A DNA stretch of 29,194 nt from assembly GCA_039931865.1 (NCBI GenBank), contig JBDTRB010000043.1, positions 1-29,194 on the forward strand, read 5' to 3'. Shown here piece by piece: positions 7,267 to 14,255 of the stretch. The stretch comes from JALYUA01 sp039931865. Lineage in GTDB: Bacteria > Acidobacteriota > Thermoanaerobaculia > UBA5066 > Gp7-AA6. A program made the translations under genes and the position numbers. The notes below the pieces were generated by a model, which saw only the letters and a program-made list of their open reading frames with translations, was not told the DNA's origin and searched no databases. Every line of letters begins with the position of its first letter. The stretch's first letter is position 1.

Positions 7267-9516
7267 GTGTTGCCTCGCGATTCGGACGTCCTCGGGCGCC
7301 TGCGTGAAAAAGGCTCGAGGGCCCTCTCCTTCCAGGAGCTCGTCCGCAGTCTCCACGTCCCCGAGGAAGAGGAGGACGCTTTCCGTGAACGTCTCGACGC
7401 GCTCGAGCGGCGGGGGGAGATCGTCCGCGCGCGCGGGGAGAAGTACTCCGCGATCGAGTTCTCGAATTTAACCGCGGGGCGGCTGACGGTCCGCGCCGAA
7501 GGCTTCGGCTTCGTGCTCGTGCAGGGGGGACCGGACCTCTACGTCCCGCGGGCGGGCATGCACGGAGCGATGGACGGCGACACGGTCCTGGCCCGCGAAG
7601 AACGGGCGAATAGCCACGGCCGCGGGCGCGACCCGGAGCGCATTTCCGGCTCGGTCGTCAAGATCCTCGACCGGGCGCGAGAGCGCGTCGTCGGGCGGTT
7701 CGAGACGCAGGACGGGCGGAAAGTCGTCCTGCCTTACGACCCCAAGGTCGACGCGATCGTGCGGATCGACGAGGGCAAGTCCCACGGAGCGCGCGAGGGA
7801 GAGATCGTGGAAGCGAGGCTGACTTCGTTTCCGGATGCCCGTCGCGTTGCCCACGGGGTCGTCGAGGAGCGGCTCGGCTTTCTTGGAGAGCCGGGAGTCG
7901 ACATCGAGATCGTCCTTCGCTCCCACGGCCTTCCTCCTCGTTTCCCGCAGCCCGTCATCGCGGCGTCCGAGAAGTTTCCCGAAGAGGTCGCCACCGAGGA
8001 CCTCCTCGGCCGCAAGGATTTTCGCGACCGGCGCATCGTCACGATCGACGGAGAGACGGCGAAGGACTTCGACGACGCTGTCGAGGTGGAGCGCACCGAG
8101 AACGGATTTCGGCTCGGCGTCCACATCGCCGACGTCTCCAACTACGTCACGGAAGGCAGCCTTCTCGACGTCGAAGCGGCGTCGCGCGGTACGAGCGTTT
8201 ACTTTCCGGGCCGCGTGCTTCCGATGCTCCCCGAGAGGCTTTCGAACGGGCTCTGTTCCTTAAACCCGCACGTCGACCGGCTCGTCCTCTCCGCGATCCT
8301 CGATTTCGACAGGAAGGGCCGGGTCCTCGGCGCACAGTTCTGCAAGGCCGTGATCCGGAGCGCGCACCGGATGACGTACACGGAGGTCGCGCGGCTGCTC
8401 GAGACGCGCCCGACCTCGGATGACCAGCGGCGCTACGGCCCGTTTCTGGATGACTTCCGCACGATGGGAGAGCTCGCGGCGGCGCTGCGTGCGCGGCGGG
8501 AGGGCCGCGGCGCGATCGACTTCGACCTGCCGGACGCCGACATCGTGCTCGACGACGAGGGCCTGGTGGTGGGCATCGTCCCGGAATCGCGCAACGTCGC
8601 GCACCGGCTGATCGAGGAGTTCATGCTCGCCGCGAACGAGGCGGTCGCGAAGAAACTCGTCTTCGACAAACAGCCGGCGATCTACCGCGTCCACGACCGC
8701 CCGGACCCGGACAAGCTGACCGACCTGCGCGAGGTGCTCCAGAGTTTCGGGTACGAACTGAAGGGGAACCTCGAAGAGCTTCCTCCCGCCGCCTTCCAGA
8801 AGCTGCTGAAGGAGGTTCAGGGCAAGCCCGAGGAAAGGCTGCTGACCGATCTTCTCCTGCGCGCGCAGCGCAAGGCGATCTACAGCGAGGAGTGCCGCGG
8901 CCACTACGCGCTCGCAGCGCCCTACTACTGCCACTTCACGTCTCCGATCCGCCGCTACCCGGATCTGATCGTCCACCGGCAGCTCTCGAGGCTGCTCCAT
9001 TTCCGGCGCGCGGTTTCCCCTGCGGACTTCGAGGCGATCAACCAGGCGCTCGCGGGCGTCGCGAAGCTTTCCTCCGAGCGCGAGCGTCGCGCGGACCAGG
9101 CGGAGCGCGAGAGTCTGCTCTGGAAAAAGATTGTTTTCATGAAGGACAAAGTCGGACGGGATTTCGACGCCTTCGTGACGGGCGTGGCGTCGTTCGGGCT
9201 CTTCGTCATGCTCAAGGACTTCTTCGTGGAAGGTCTTGTCCCGATGTCCGCTCTCGGCGAGGACTTCTTCGTGTACGAGGAGAAGCAGCATCGGCTGCGC
9301 GGCCGCTCGACGGACGTGACCTACAGGCTCGGAGATTCTCTGACGGTCCACCTGAAGGAAATTGACGAGGTCCGCCGCCGCCTGAACTTCCGGCTCGCGG
9401 AGCGCAAGGCGGCTCCCGCGCCGGCGCGTCGCGCGAAACCGATTGCGGCTCCGGCCGCTGCCGCGGCGCCGCAGCCGCGCCGCTACGGGCGCAAGCCAAA
9501 GAAGAGCTCGCGATGA
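7267..9516 (+). CDS. rnr: Ribonuclease R (RNB-family 3'-5' exoribonuclease)
   Basis: The 749-residue protein has a winged-helix start (LSFQELVRSLHV...LERRGEIVRARGEKY), cold-shock/OB domains (GFGFVLVQGGPDLYVP...AMDGDTVLA) and then the RNB catalytic domain. The catalytic acidic motif is TIDGETAKDFDDAVEV followed by LGVHIADVSNYV. RNB signatures HRLIEEFMLAANEAV and HFTSPIRRYPDLIVHRQL follow. A C-terminal S1 domain (DAFVTGVASFGLFVMLKDFF) and a Lys/Arg/Ala-rich tail complete it. The tail and length favour RNase R over RNase II. The enzyme degrades structured RNA in the cytoplasm. The start is GTG 7267. Its stop overlaps the next gene's ATG (ATGA). Confidence 0.95.
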   Translation: MLPRDSDVLGRLREKGSRALSFQELVRSLHVPEEEEDAFRERLDALERRGEIVRARGEKYSAIEFSNLTAGRLTVRAEGFGFVLVQGGPDLYVPRAGMHGAMDGDTVLAREERANSHGRGRDPERISGSVVKILDRARERVVGRFETQDGRKVVLPYDPKVDAIVRIDEGKSHGAREGEIVEARLTSFPDARRVAHGVVEERLGFLGEPGVDIEIVLRSHGLPPRFPQPVIAASEKFPEEVATEDLLGRKDFRDRRIVTIDGETAKDFDDAVEVERTENGFRLGVHIADVSNYVTEGSLLDVEAASRGTSVYFPGRVLPMLPERLSNGLCSLNPHVDRLVLSAILDFDRKGRVLGAQFCKAVIRSAHRMTYTEVARLLETRPTSDDQRRYGPFLDDFRTMGELAAALRARREGRGAIDFDLPDADIVLDDEGLVVGIVPESRNVAHRLIEEFMLAANEAVAKKLVFDKQPAIYRVHDRPDPDKLTDLREVLQSFGYELKGNLEELPPAAFQKLLKEVQGKPEERLLTDLLLRAQRKAIYSEECRGHYALAAPYYCHFTSPIRRYPDLIVHRQLSRLLHFRRAVSPADFEAINQALAGVAKLSSERERRADQAERESLLWKKIVFMKDKVGRDFDAFVTGVASFGLFVMLKDFFVEGLVPMSALGEDFFVYEEKQHRLRGRSTDVTYRLGDSLTVHLKEIDEVRRRLNFRLAERKAAPAPARRAKPIAAPAAAAAPQPRRYGRKPKKSSR

Positions 9517-10109
9517 GGCGCGCGCGCCTCCTGCCACTCCTGCTCCTCCTTCTCGCGGGGGCGGCGGCCGGTGTCCCGGGCTGCCGGGAACGCGGCCGGC
9601 CCGATCCGGCGATCCGCATGGCGGTTTCCCACGAGCGCGCCGAAAGCGCCGGCGAGGCGGCGCCCGCGGGGACTGCAGGGACCGCCGGGACCGAGACCCC
9701 GGCGGGGACGGCCGGGATGGAGACCCCGTCGGGGACCCCGCGGGTGCCGACGAGGCTCGTCGTTCCGGAGTCCGTTACGGCGGCGTATTCCGGAATCCGG
9801 CTTCACTGGAAGGATTCCGCGAGCGGGAAGGAGGGCACCCTCGACGTCCCTCTCGGTTCCGCCGCGCCCGTTCCAGGATCGAGCCTCGAGGTGCGCGCGG
9901 ACGTCTTTCTTCCTGCCTTCACGATGACGAACGATGCGATCACGTCGACCGGCATCGAACCGGAGAACCCCGCCGCCCGAATTGCCGTCGGAGAGGGCGG
10001 AAAAGAAGTGTTCGCGGGCTGGATCTTCACGCGCTTTCCGGACGTGCACCCGTTTGAGCATCCCCGGATCTCCCTGCGCCTCGAGGGAGGCGTCCGGCGG
10101 GCTTCGTGA
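9513..10109 (+). CDS. DUF2155-type lipoprotein
   Basis: ATG 9513 overlaps the rnr stop by four bases. The N-terminus (MRRARLLPLLLLLLAGAAAG then VPGC) is a lipoprotein signal, although the residue before Cys is Gly with a Pro-containing lipobox. A linker of repeated Gly-Thr-Ala-Gly/Glu-Thr-Pro units (~45-75) shows low-complexity DNA. The C-terminal ~105 residues (IRLHWKDSASGKEGTLDVPL, LEVRADVFLPAF, EVFAGWIFTRFPDVHPFEHP) match the DUF2155 pattern known from Gram-negative envelope proteins of unknown function, except that the conserved Cys pair is absent. It is probably anchored in the envelope. Its stop overlaps the der start (GTGA). Confidence 0.75.
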   Translation: MRRARLLPLLLLLLAGAAAGVPGCRERGRPDPAIRMAVSHERAESAGEAAPAGTAGTAGTETPAGTAGMETPSGTPRVPTRLVVPESVTAAYSGIRLHWKDSASGKEGTLDVPLGSAAPVPGSSLEVRADVFLPAFTMTNDAITSTGIEPENPAARIAVGEGGKEVFAGWIFTRFPDVHPFEHPRISLRLEGGVRRAS

Positions 10110-11458
10110 GCCCCGTCAAGGCGTTCACGGTCGTCGTCGCGGGACGGCCGAACGTCGGGAAGTCCGCACTCTTCAACCGCCTCATCCGCCGGCGCCGGTC
10201 GATCGTTCACGACCTGCCGGGAATGACGCGCGACGTGCTCGAGGAGGAGGCGGAGCTTCCCGACGGCCGGAAGTTCCGGCTGGTCGACACGGGCGGGTAC
10301 GACCCCGAGGGCAAGGAGCACATCCCGCGCGAGGTCCGCGACCGGGCCGCCGCCGCGATTCGAAACGCGGACCTCGTCCTCCTGACGATCGACGCGTCCG
10401 CGGGAATCCTGCCCGGCGACCGCGCCGCGGCCCGCATCGCGCGGCAGGCGGGAGTCGAGACGGTCGTGGCCGCGAACAAAATCGACCGCCGCGAAGGCAG
10501 CGAGGGCGAGGTCGAGGCGTGGGAGCTCGGATTCAACGAGGTCTTCGGTGTCTCGGCCGAGCATGGCATCGGGGTCGAAGAAATCCTCGACGCGATCGGC
10601 CTCCGCTTGCCGCCTCTTCCCGAAGGCGAACAGCCGCCCGAGCCCGCGAAGCCGCGGGAGATTGCGCTCGCGATGATCGGGCGCCCGAACGTCGGCAAGT
10701 CGTCGCTGGTGAACGCGCTGCTCGGAGAGGAGCGGCTGATCGTCTCGGAGATCGCCGGGACGACGCGCGATTCGGTCGACGCGCGTCTCGTCCGTGGAGA
10801 GGCCCGGTTCCGGCTGGTCGACACCGCGGGCATCCGCCGGAAGGGAAAGACGGAGCGTGGGCCCGAGGTGCTCTCGGTGGTCCAGGCCCGCAAGCGGATC
10901 GAGGAGTGCGACGTGGCCGCGCTGATCGTCGATGCCGCGTCCGGAGCGGCATCGCAGGACGCTAAGGTGGCGTCCTACGTCAACGATGCCGGCCGCGGCC
11001 TGGTCCTCGTCGGAAACAAGTGGGACATCGCCGGGGGGGACGAGGGGGAGGCGAAGAAGTTCGCGGCCGCGCTCGAGGACGAGATTCCGTTCGTCCGATG
11101 GGCGCCTCTCGTCCTGACGTCGGCGAAAACGGGACGCGGGATCGCGAAGCTGCTCGACGCGGCGGCCCTCGTCGCCGAAAACCGATACCGCCGGATTCCG
11201 ACGGGGGAGTTAAATCGCGTCCTCGGGCGGGCCCTTCGCGACAAGTCTCCGCGCACGGCGTCGGGAAAACGCATCAAGATCTACTACGTTGCGCAGACGG
11301 GAGTCGCGCCCCCGACCTTTACGCTCGTCGCCAGCCGCGCCGAAGCGCTGCATTTCTCCGAGACCCGCCGCGTCGAGAACCTCGTGCGCGAGATGGGCGA
11401 CTTCACCGGCTCCCCGATCCGGATCTCGGTCCGGGGACGGTCGAGGGAAGAGAAGTAG
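10106..11458 (+). CDS. der: Ribosome-assembly GTPase Der (EngA)
   Basis: The 450-residue protein has two tandem Era-like G domains. The first has GRPNVGKSALFN, the G2/G3 region (DLPGMTRD, DTGGYD) and NKID. The second has GRPNVGKSSLVN, GTTRDS, DTAGIRRKGKT and GNKWD. A KH-like C-terminal domain (ASGKRIKIYYVAQTGVAPPTFTLVAS...ENLVREMGDFTGSPIRISVRGR) follows. This double-G-domain plus KH layout is unique to Der, which acts in 50S subunit maturation. The start is GTG 10106, overlapping the lipoprotein stop, so rnr, the lipoprotein gene and der form one coupled operon. Confidence 0.97.
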   Translation: MSPVKAFTVVVAGRPNVGKSALFNRLIRRRRSIVHDLPGMTRDVLEEEAELPDGRKFRLVDTGGYDPEGKEHIPREVRDRAAAAIRNADLVLLTIDASAGILPGDRAAARIARQAGVETVVAANKIDRREGSEGEVEAWELGFNEVFGVSAEHGIGVEEILDAIGLRLPPLPEGEQPPEPAKPREIALAMIGRPNVGKSSLVNALLGEERLIVSEIAGTTRDSVDARLVRGEARFRLVDTAGIRRKGKTERGPEVLSVVQARKRIEECDVAALIVDAASGAASQDAKVASYVNDAGRGLVLVGNKWDIAGGDEGEAKKFAAALEDEIPFVRWAPLVLTSAKTGRGIAKLLDAAALVAENRYRRIPTGELNRVLGRALRDKSPRTASGKRIKIYYVAQTGVAPPTFTLVASRAEALHFSETRRVENLVREMGDFTGSPIRISVRGRSREEK

Positions 11459-11518
11459 CCGGGCTCGATCCGGATTCGCGGTCCGAAACCCGCGCCGGCC
11501 CCCGGATAACTCGTTAAT

Positions 11519-12031
11519 ATGTCGCTTCAGATGAAGAGCGATCCGGAATTCTACAAACCTGCCGAGGCGTGCCGGATTGCGGAGGTCGCCCCCTACGTCC
11601 TGCGGTACTGGGAGACGGAGTTTCCCCCTCTCTCGGAAGGCAAGGACAAGGGCGCCGCGCGGCTCTACACGGGGCGCGACGTGAAGATCATCGGCCGCAT
11701 TCGCGAGCTCCTCTACGACGAGGGTTTCACAGTAGCGGGCGCGAAGAAGCGGCTCGACGCTGAAATCACCGAAGGGCGATTCGACGACGGTTTGAAACAG
11801 GCGCCTCCTCCCGCTTCCGCCGAGCAGAAGCGTTCGGCGACTGCACCCCCTCCTCCCGTGATGGAGTCCGCCGAGGCGGTGTTTCTCTCAGACGGCGCGG
11901 CGCGTTCCGAAAAGCGGGGCAGAGCGGCTCGCAAGCCGGCGGCGGCTTCGGAGTTTCCCGACCGCAAGCGCGTCCTGAAGGAGCTGAAAGAGATCGCCCG
12001 GCTTCTGGACAATCCGCGCCGCTCGCACTGA
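11519..12031 (+). CDS. MerR-family transcriptional regulator
   Basis: The 170-residue protein begins at ATG 11519. Residues ~9-80 form a MerR winged helix (FYKPAEACRIAEVAPYVLRY, WETEFPPL, ARLYTGRDVKIIGRIRELLY, EGFTVAGAKKRL). The first helix-turn-helix residues and the 'RYWE..FP' motif match the short MerR type found beside der or ihf genes in many bacteria. A poorly conserved Ala/Pro/Lys-rich linker follows, then a short C-terminal helix (RVLKELKEIARLLDNP) likely used for dimerisation. There are no metal-binding cysteines, so it is not a classical metal sensor. The target is unknown. Confidence 0.85.
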   Translation: MSLQMKSDPEFYKPAEACRIAEVAPYVLRYWETEFPPLSEGKDKGAARLYTGRDVKIIGRIRELLYDEGFTVAGAKKRLDAEITEGRFDDGLKQAPPPASAEQKRSATAPPPPVMESAEAVFLSDGAARSEKRGRAARKPAAASEFPDRKRVLKELKEIARLLDNPRRSH

Positions 12032-12097
12032 TCGAGCAGGTGTTCCGCGCGCCCGTTTGACTCGAAGGGGTAACCCTGCTCAAATGCCGCCTCCGGT

Positions 12098-12174
12098 CGG
12101 GACGTGGCGCAGTCTGGTAGCGTACCTGAATGGGGTTCAGGGGGTCCCGGGTTCGAATCCCGGCGTCCCGACCA
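12098..12174 (+). tRNA. tRNA-Pro (anticodon GGG), integration target
   Basis: The acceptor stem CGGGACG pairs with CGTCCCG (12164-12170), then A and an encoded CCA (12172-12174). The anticodon stem CCTGA/TCAGG encloses loop ATGGGGT, anticodon GGG. The T arm is CCGGGTTCGAATCCCGG. The gene is intact. Its 3' 28 bases plus one more are duplicated at 21448-21476, so an element has integrated into it and restored the gene end. Confidence 0.95.
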
Positions 12175-12175
12175 A
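12147..12175 (+). repeat. attL: 29-bp tRNA-Pro 3' end
   Basis: This begins in the T stem (CCGGGTTCGAATCCCGG) and runs through the acceptor stem and CCA to one base beyond the tRNA. It is identical base for base to 21448-21476. The bases on both sides differ between copies, so the identity is exactly 29 bp. The crossover must lie inside it. Confidence 0.9.
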
Positions 12176-12211
12176 CTTAAACCCCACCCTCTCTGAGACT
12201 TAACCCCGGCG

Positions 12212-12242
12212 TTATCCGTAAAGGGATGGCCTTTTATCCGTG
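12212..12242 (+). promoter_or_regulatory. Left arm-type repeats (TTATCCGT) near attL
   Basis: TTATCCGT occurs at 12212-12219 and TTATCCGTG at 12234-12242, starts 22 bp apart (two helical turns) and about 37 bp inside attL. The same word occurs in a cluster inside attR, in the same orientation. This is the layout of arm-type binding sites of a tyrosine integrase. Confidence 0.6.
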
Positions 12243-12282
12243 ACGCCCGATTTACGCCCCACCCCGGAGGGTCACACACCTA

Positions 12283-12303
12283 CCCTGAAACGGCGAGCCG
12301 GAA
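12283..12303 (+). repeat. 21-bp inverted repeat, left copy
   Basis: The sequence starts CCCTGAAACGG and ends GAGCCGGAA. Its exact reverse complement lies at 22086-22106, outside attR. Similarity continues weakly on both sides (GGTCA... and ...CACACC versus CCGCACC). It lies about 110 bp inside attL, downstream of the integrase gene in the integrase's reading direction. Confidence 0.6.
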
Positions 12304-12385
12304 GCCCCACACCAACCCCTCCGCGATATGAGAGATTCGGAGACTTGACCGAAACCGCCGATTTGACCGCCGAGACCGTCCTAGC

Positions 12386-12565
12386 GTGAATCCGGCGACC
12401 TTCCCGTGGTGGGGTTGGCTCATAGCCGCCGGAGTCCTCTGGCTCCTTCAGATGATCTTCGACGCCTACGAGCAGCAATTCCTCCGGGTTCTCGCGATCA
12501 TCGGGATGTGCGTATCGGCGCTCATCGGGATCATCCGATTCGTGAAGTGGGTCTGGATTTCCTGA
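12386..12565 (+). CDS. 59-residue membrane protein
   Basis: A GTG start at 12386 opens a 59-codon frame ending TGA at 12565. The protein has two membrane helices, WWGWLIAAGVLWLLQMIF and VLAIIGMCVSALIGIIRFV, separated by a short charged loop (DAYEQQFLR), and ends KWVWIS. Two short helices with a small charged turn are holin-like, but no lysis partner is seen. The ribosome-binding site is weak. Its position directly inside attL fits an accessory cargo gene. I do not recognise a family. Confidence 0.5.
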   Translation: MNPATFPWWGWLIAAGVLWLLQMIFDAYEQQFLRVLAIIGMCVSALIGIIRFVKWVWIS

Positions 12566-12669
12566 AAAAGGGAACCGAGAACGCTTGGACATCATCTGTC
12601 TCCCGACCGCTGTACCCTAAGTAGAGGCTGGCGCCAATCTCGGCACTGGCAACGAGCGAAAGGGAACTG

Positions 12670-12828
12670 ATGACGACCAAGGGTGGATCGGGTAAGGGCG
12701 GGAAGAAGGGGAGCTTGGTTCGGGATTCGGGAACCGGGCGAATCGTTCGCCCCGGCGAGGCGACCAAGCGTCCAGCGACGACGGAACGCGAAACTTTCAC
12801 TCGGCGTGCTCCCGGCAAAGGAAAGTAA
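12670..12828 (+). CDS. Small basic protein, 52 residues
   Basis: ATG 12670 is preceded by GAAAGGGAACTG. The product is Gly/Lys/Arg/Thr-rich with the pattern SLVRDSGTGRIVRPGEATKR followed by PATTERET. I recall similar short proteins (VRxSxTGRFVxKxxAxRxPxTTxxE) scattered through bacteria and mobile elements, all without known function. It has no cysteine, signal or membrane segment and is probably disordered or nucleic-acid-binding. The downstream membrane-protein gene starts inside its 3' end in another frame, so the two are probably translated from one message. Confidence 0.6.
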   Translation: MTTKGGSGKGGKKGSLVRDSGTGRIVRPGEATKRPATTERETFTRRAPGKGK

Positions 12829-13507
12829 TACGCAAGACTCTAGCGGGTGGCTCCATCAGCTTCGGTCCGGTTTGGAGCTGCTTTACTTCCTTGCCGGGAT
12901 CGTGGTGGCGGTCGCAGCTGTCTTGGCGCTCAAGCACCTACGGCTTGCTAAGGAAGCTCTCGAAACAACGAAAACTGAGATCAAGACTCGGTTTAAGCGC
13001 GATGCGCTAATCCTTTCGGCTCAGCAAAATGAAGTCTTCGCCGACAAAATTATTCCACTTCAGGCTGAATGGGCCACTGCCGTGAAGACCGCAACCGGTC
13101 GAGAACCGATAAGTTGGGAGCTCAAGAATTTCGATTTTAACGAGGGTAGCTTCGCCGATCCTAATGCCATTGCTGCCTGGCGCGCGAATGCTGCCTTCAA
13201 GGACAACACTCGTCTCGTGATCCGCGTCCTGAACCAGATGGAAGCCTTCGCCGCTTACTTCATAACGGGTGCAGCAGACGAAGAGCAGGCGTTTCCGAAC
13301 ATCGCCAAGGCCTTCTGCGATTTCGTTAGACAGTTTTCGCCATATCTCACGCTCCTTCGAAAGCGAGCCGGTAACGAATCCGGGCACTTTCCGAACTTGG
13401 TCGCCTTGTACCAGCTTTGGTCGGATCGCGCCAAGCGTATGAATCTTGAGAGTCAGGCGAAGGCGATGGGTCCACCCCCTAGTGGAATCCCGCCCTTGAG
13501 TCCCTGA
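12806..13507 (+). CDS. Membrane-anchored protein with helical cytoplasmic domain (DUF4760-like)
   Basis: The frame is open from 12683, but the part before GTG 12806 overlaps the small basic protein and looks non-coding, so 12806 is preferred (233 residues). One membrane helix (LELLYFLAGIVVAVAAVLAL) is followed by LAKEALETTKTEIKTRFKRDA and a ~170-residue helical domain with NQMEAFAAYFITGAADEE and AFCDFVRQFSPYLTLLRKR. A single N-terminal helix followed by 'tkteiktr.kRda' and a soluble helical body resembles DUF4760-type proteins carried by mobile elements. That family call is tentative. A defence or exclusion role would be a guess. Confidence 0.65.
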   Translation: MLPAKESNTQDSSGWLHQLRSGLELLYFLAGIVVAVAAVLALKHLRLAKEALETTKTEIKTRFKRDALILSAQQNEVFADKIIPLQAEWATAVKTATGREPISWELKNFDFNEGSFADPNAIAAWRANAAFKDNTRLVIRVLNQMEAFAAYFITGAADEEQAFPNIAKAFCDFVRQFSPYLTLLRKRAGNESGHFPNLVALYQLWSDRAKRMNLESQAKAMGPPPSGIPPLSP

Positions 13508-13546
13508 GCCGATTCTTTTCACCGAATTGCGCAGGGCGGGGCGAGC

Positions 13547-13927
13547 CTACTTTTCGGAGCAGGGAAATGCCTCCTTGAGAGCCACGTCCACAATCTCGTT
13601 CGCGGCGTAGTGCAGAGCTTCGGGATGATCTTTGAGATATTTCGAAACAACGCTGGCAGCCTGCCCCGCACTCACCTCAGCGGGCTTGCAAACTTTCTCC
13701 CGGAGAGTGTCGGCCACGGCGGACACGTACCCCATGAAAAGCCCGGCGAAGAATTGAGTCTGTGAACTCTGACCCTCCCGGATTCGGCCCCCCAGTTCAA
13801 AGACCTTATCGAATGCAGCCGCCTGTTTCGCTAGAGCGTTCCCGTTGACGTAGATAAACCCCCGAGCCTGAGCCCGGGACTGAGCGGCGACGAGCAGTAA
13901 CACGAAGCCGCCGATGAACTTCTTCAT
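13547..13927 (-). CDS. Exported Rap1a/Tai-like protein
   Basis: ATG 13927 is preceded on the minus strand by GGGAGAAACGA. A signal peptide (MKKFIGGFVLLLVAAQSRAQA) leads to a ~105-residue helical domain. It has FFAGLFMGYVSAVADTL, a Cys in EKVCKPAEVSAGQAASVVSK, then YLKDHPEALHYAANEIVDVA and a final Cys in EAFPCSEK. The order 'GYVxGVxD ... C.P...s.gQ...vV.kYL..hPe..h..A...v..AL.eaFPC' is that of the Rap1a/Tai family. Its founding Serratia members neutralise type VI secretion effectors in the periplasm, and the two Cys probably form a disulfide. Many family members occur without any toxin, and no effector is seen here, so immunity is not shown. Confidence 0.75.
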   Translation of the reverse strand: MKKFIGGFVLLLVAAQSRAQARGFIYVNGNALAKQAAAFDKVFELGGRIREGQSSQTQFFAGLFMGYVSAVADTLREKVCKPAEVSAGQAASVVSKYLKDHPEALHYAANEIVDVALKEAFPCSEK

Positions 13928-13975
13928 TCGTTTCTCCCGTTTGACCAGAGGATAGCAACTCCCGGTAACTAGCCC

Positions 13976-14005
13976 GCAAGAGAAAGCCCGGCTGATAGCC
14001 GGGCT
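13976..14005 (-). terminator. Putative intrinsic terminator of the integrase cassette
   Basis: On the minus strand AGCCCGGCT, a 3-base loop, and AGCCGGGCT form a perfect 9-bp stem, followed by TTCTCTT. It lies 56 bases past the last gene of the integrase cassette and 58 bases before the Rap1a-like gene. The left arm can instead pair with 14021-14030, so two exclusive structures are possible. Confidence 0.55.
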
Positions 14006-14060
14006 GGCGTCGGAACCGTTCGGGCTTTCTAGGTTGACCGGATGCGAAATTCGCTCAGTC

Positions 14061-14255
14061 TTAGCCCGGCGGGGGGCTGGCGGCGCGAAACTCGGCCCGA
14101 GCCTGCTCGATAATCCTCAGCCGTTCCGCCTCCGTGATCGGATTCTCGGCCCGCATTAGAGCCGCCGTCACGAATTGAAGTTCTTCTAGGGCGAGCCGGG
14201 CGCGGCGCATTTGCTCGGGGGACCAGCCGTCAAGGTCGATCCCGCCGCCGTTCAT
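14061..14255 (-). CDS. Small helical protein coupled to the integrase
   Basis: The 64-residue protein starts at ATG 14255, overlapping the integrase stop by four bases (ATGA). It is predicted to be mostly helical (SPEQMRRARLALEELQFVTA, EAERLRIIEQARAEFRAA) with a Gly-rich N-terminus and Pro-rich end. There is no helix-turn-helix or basic patch typical of an excisionase. The translational coupling suggests a role in recombination or dosage control with the integrase, but no family is recognised. Confidence 0.6.
   Translation of the reverse strand: MNGGGIDLDGWSPEQMRRARLALEELQFVTAALMRAENPITEAERLRIIEQARAEFRAASPPPG

Noticed and set aside
8260..9537. 425-codon minus-strand frame opposite rnr
   Set aside because: It is antisense to conserved RNase R codons and its composition is that of a shadow frame.
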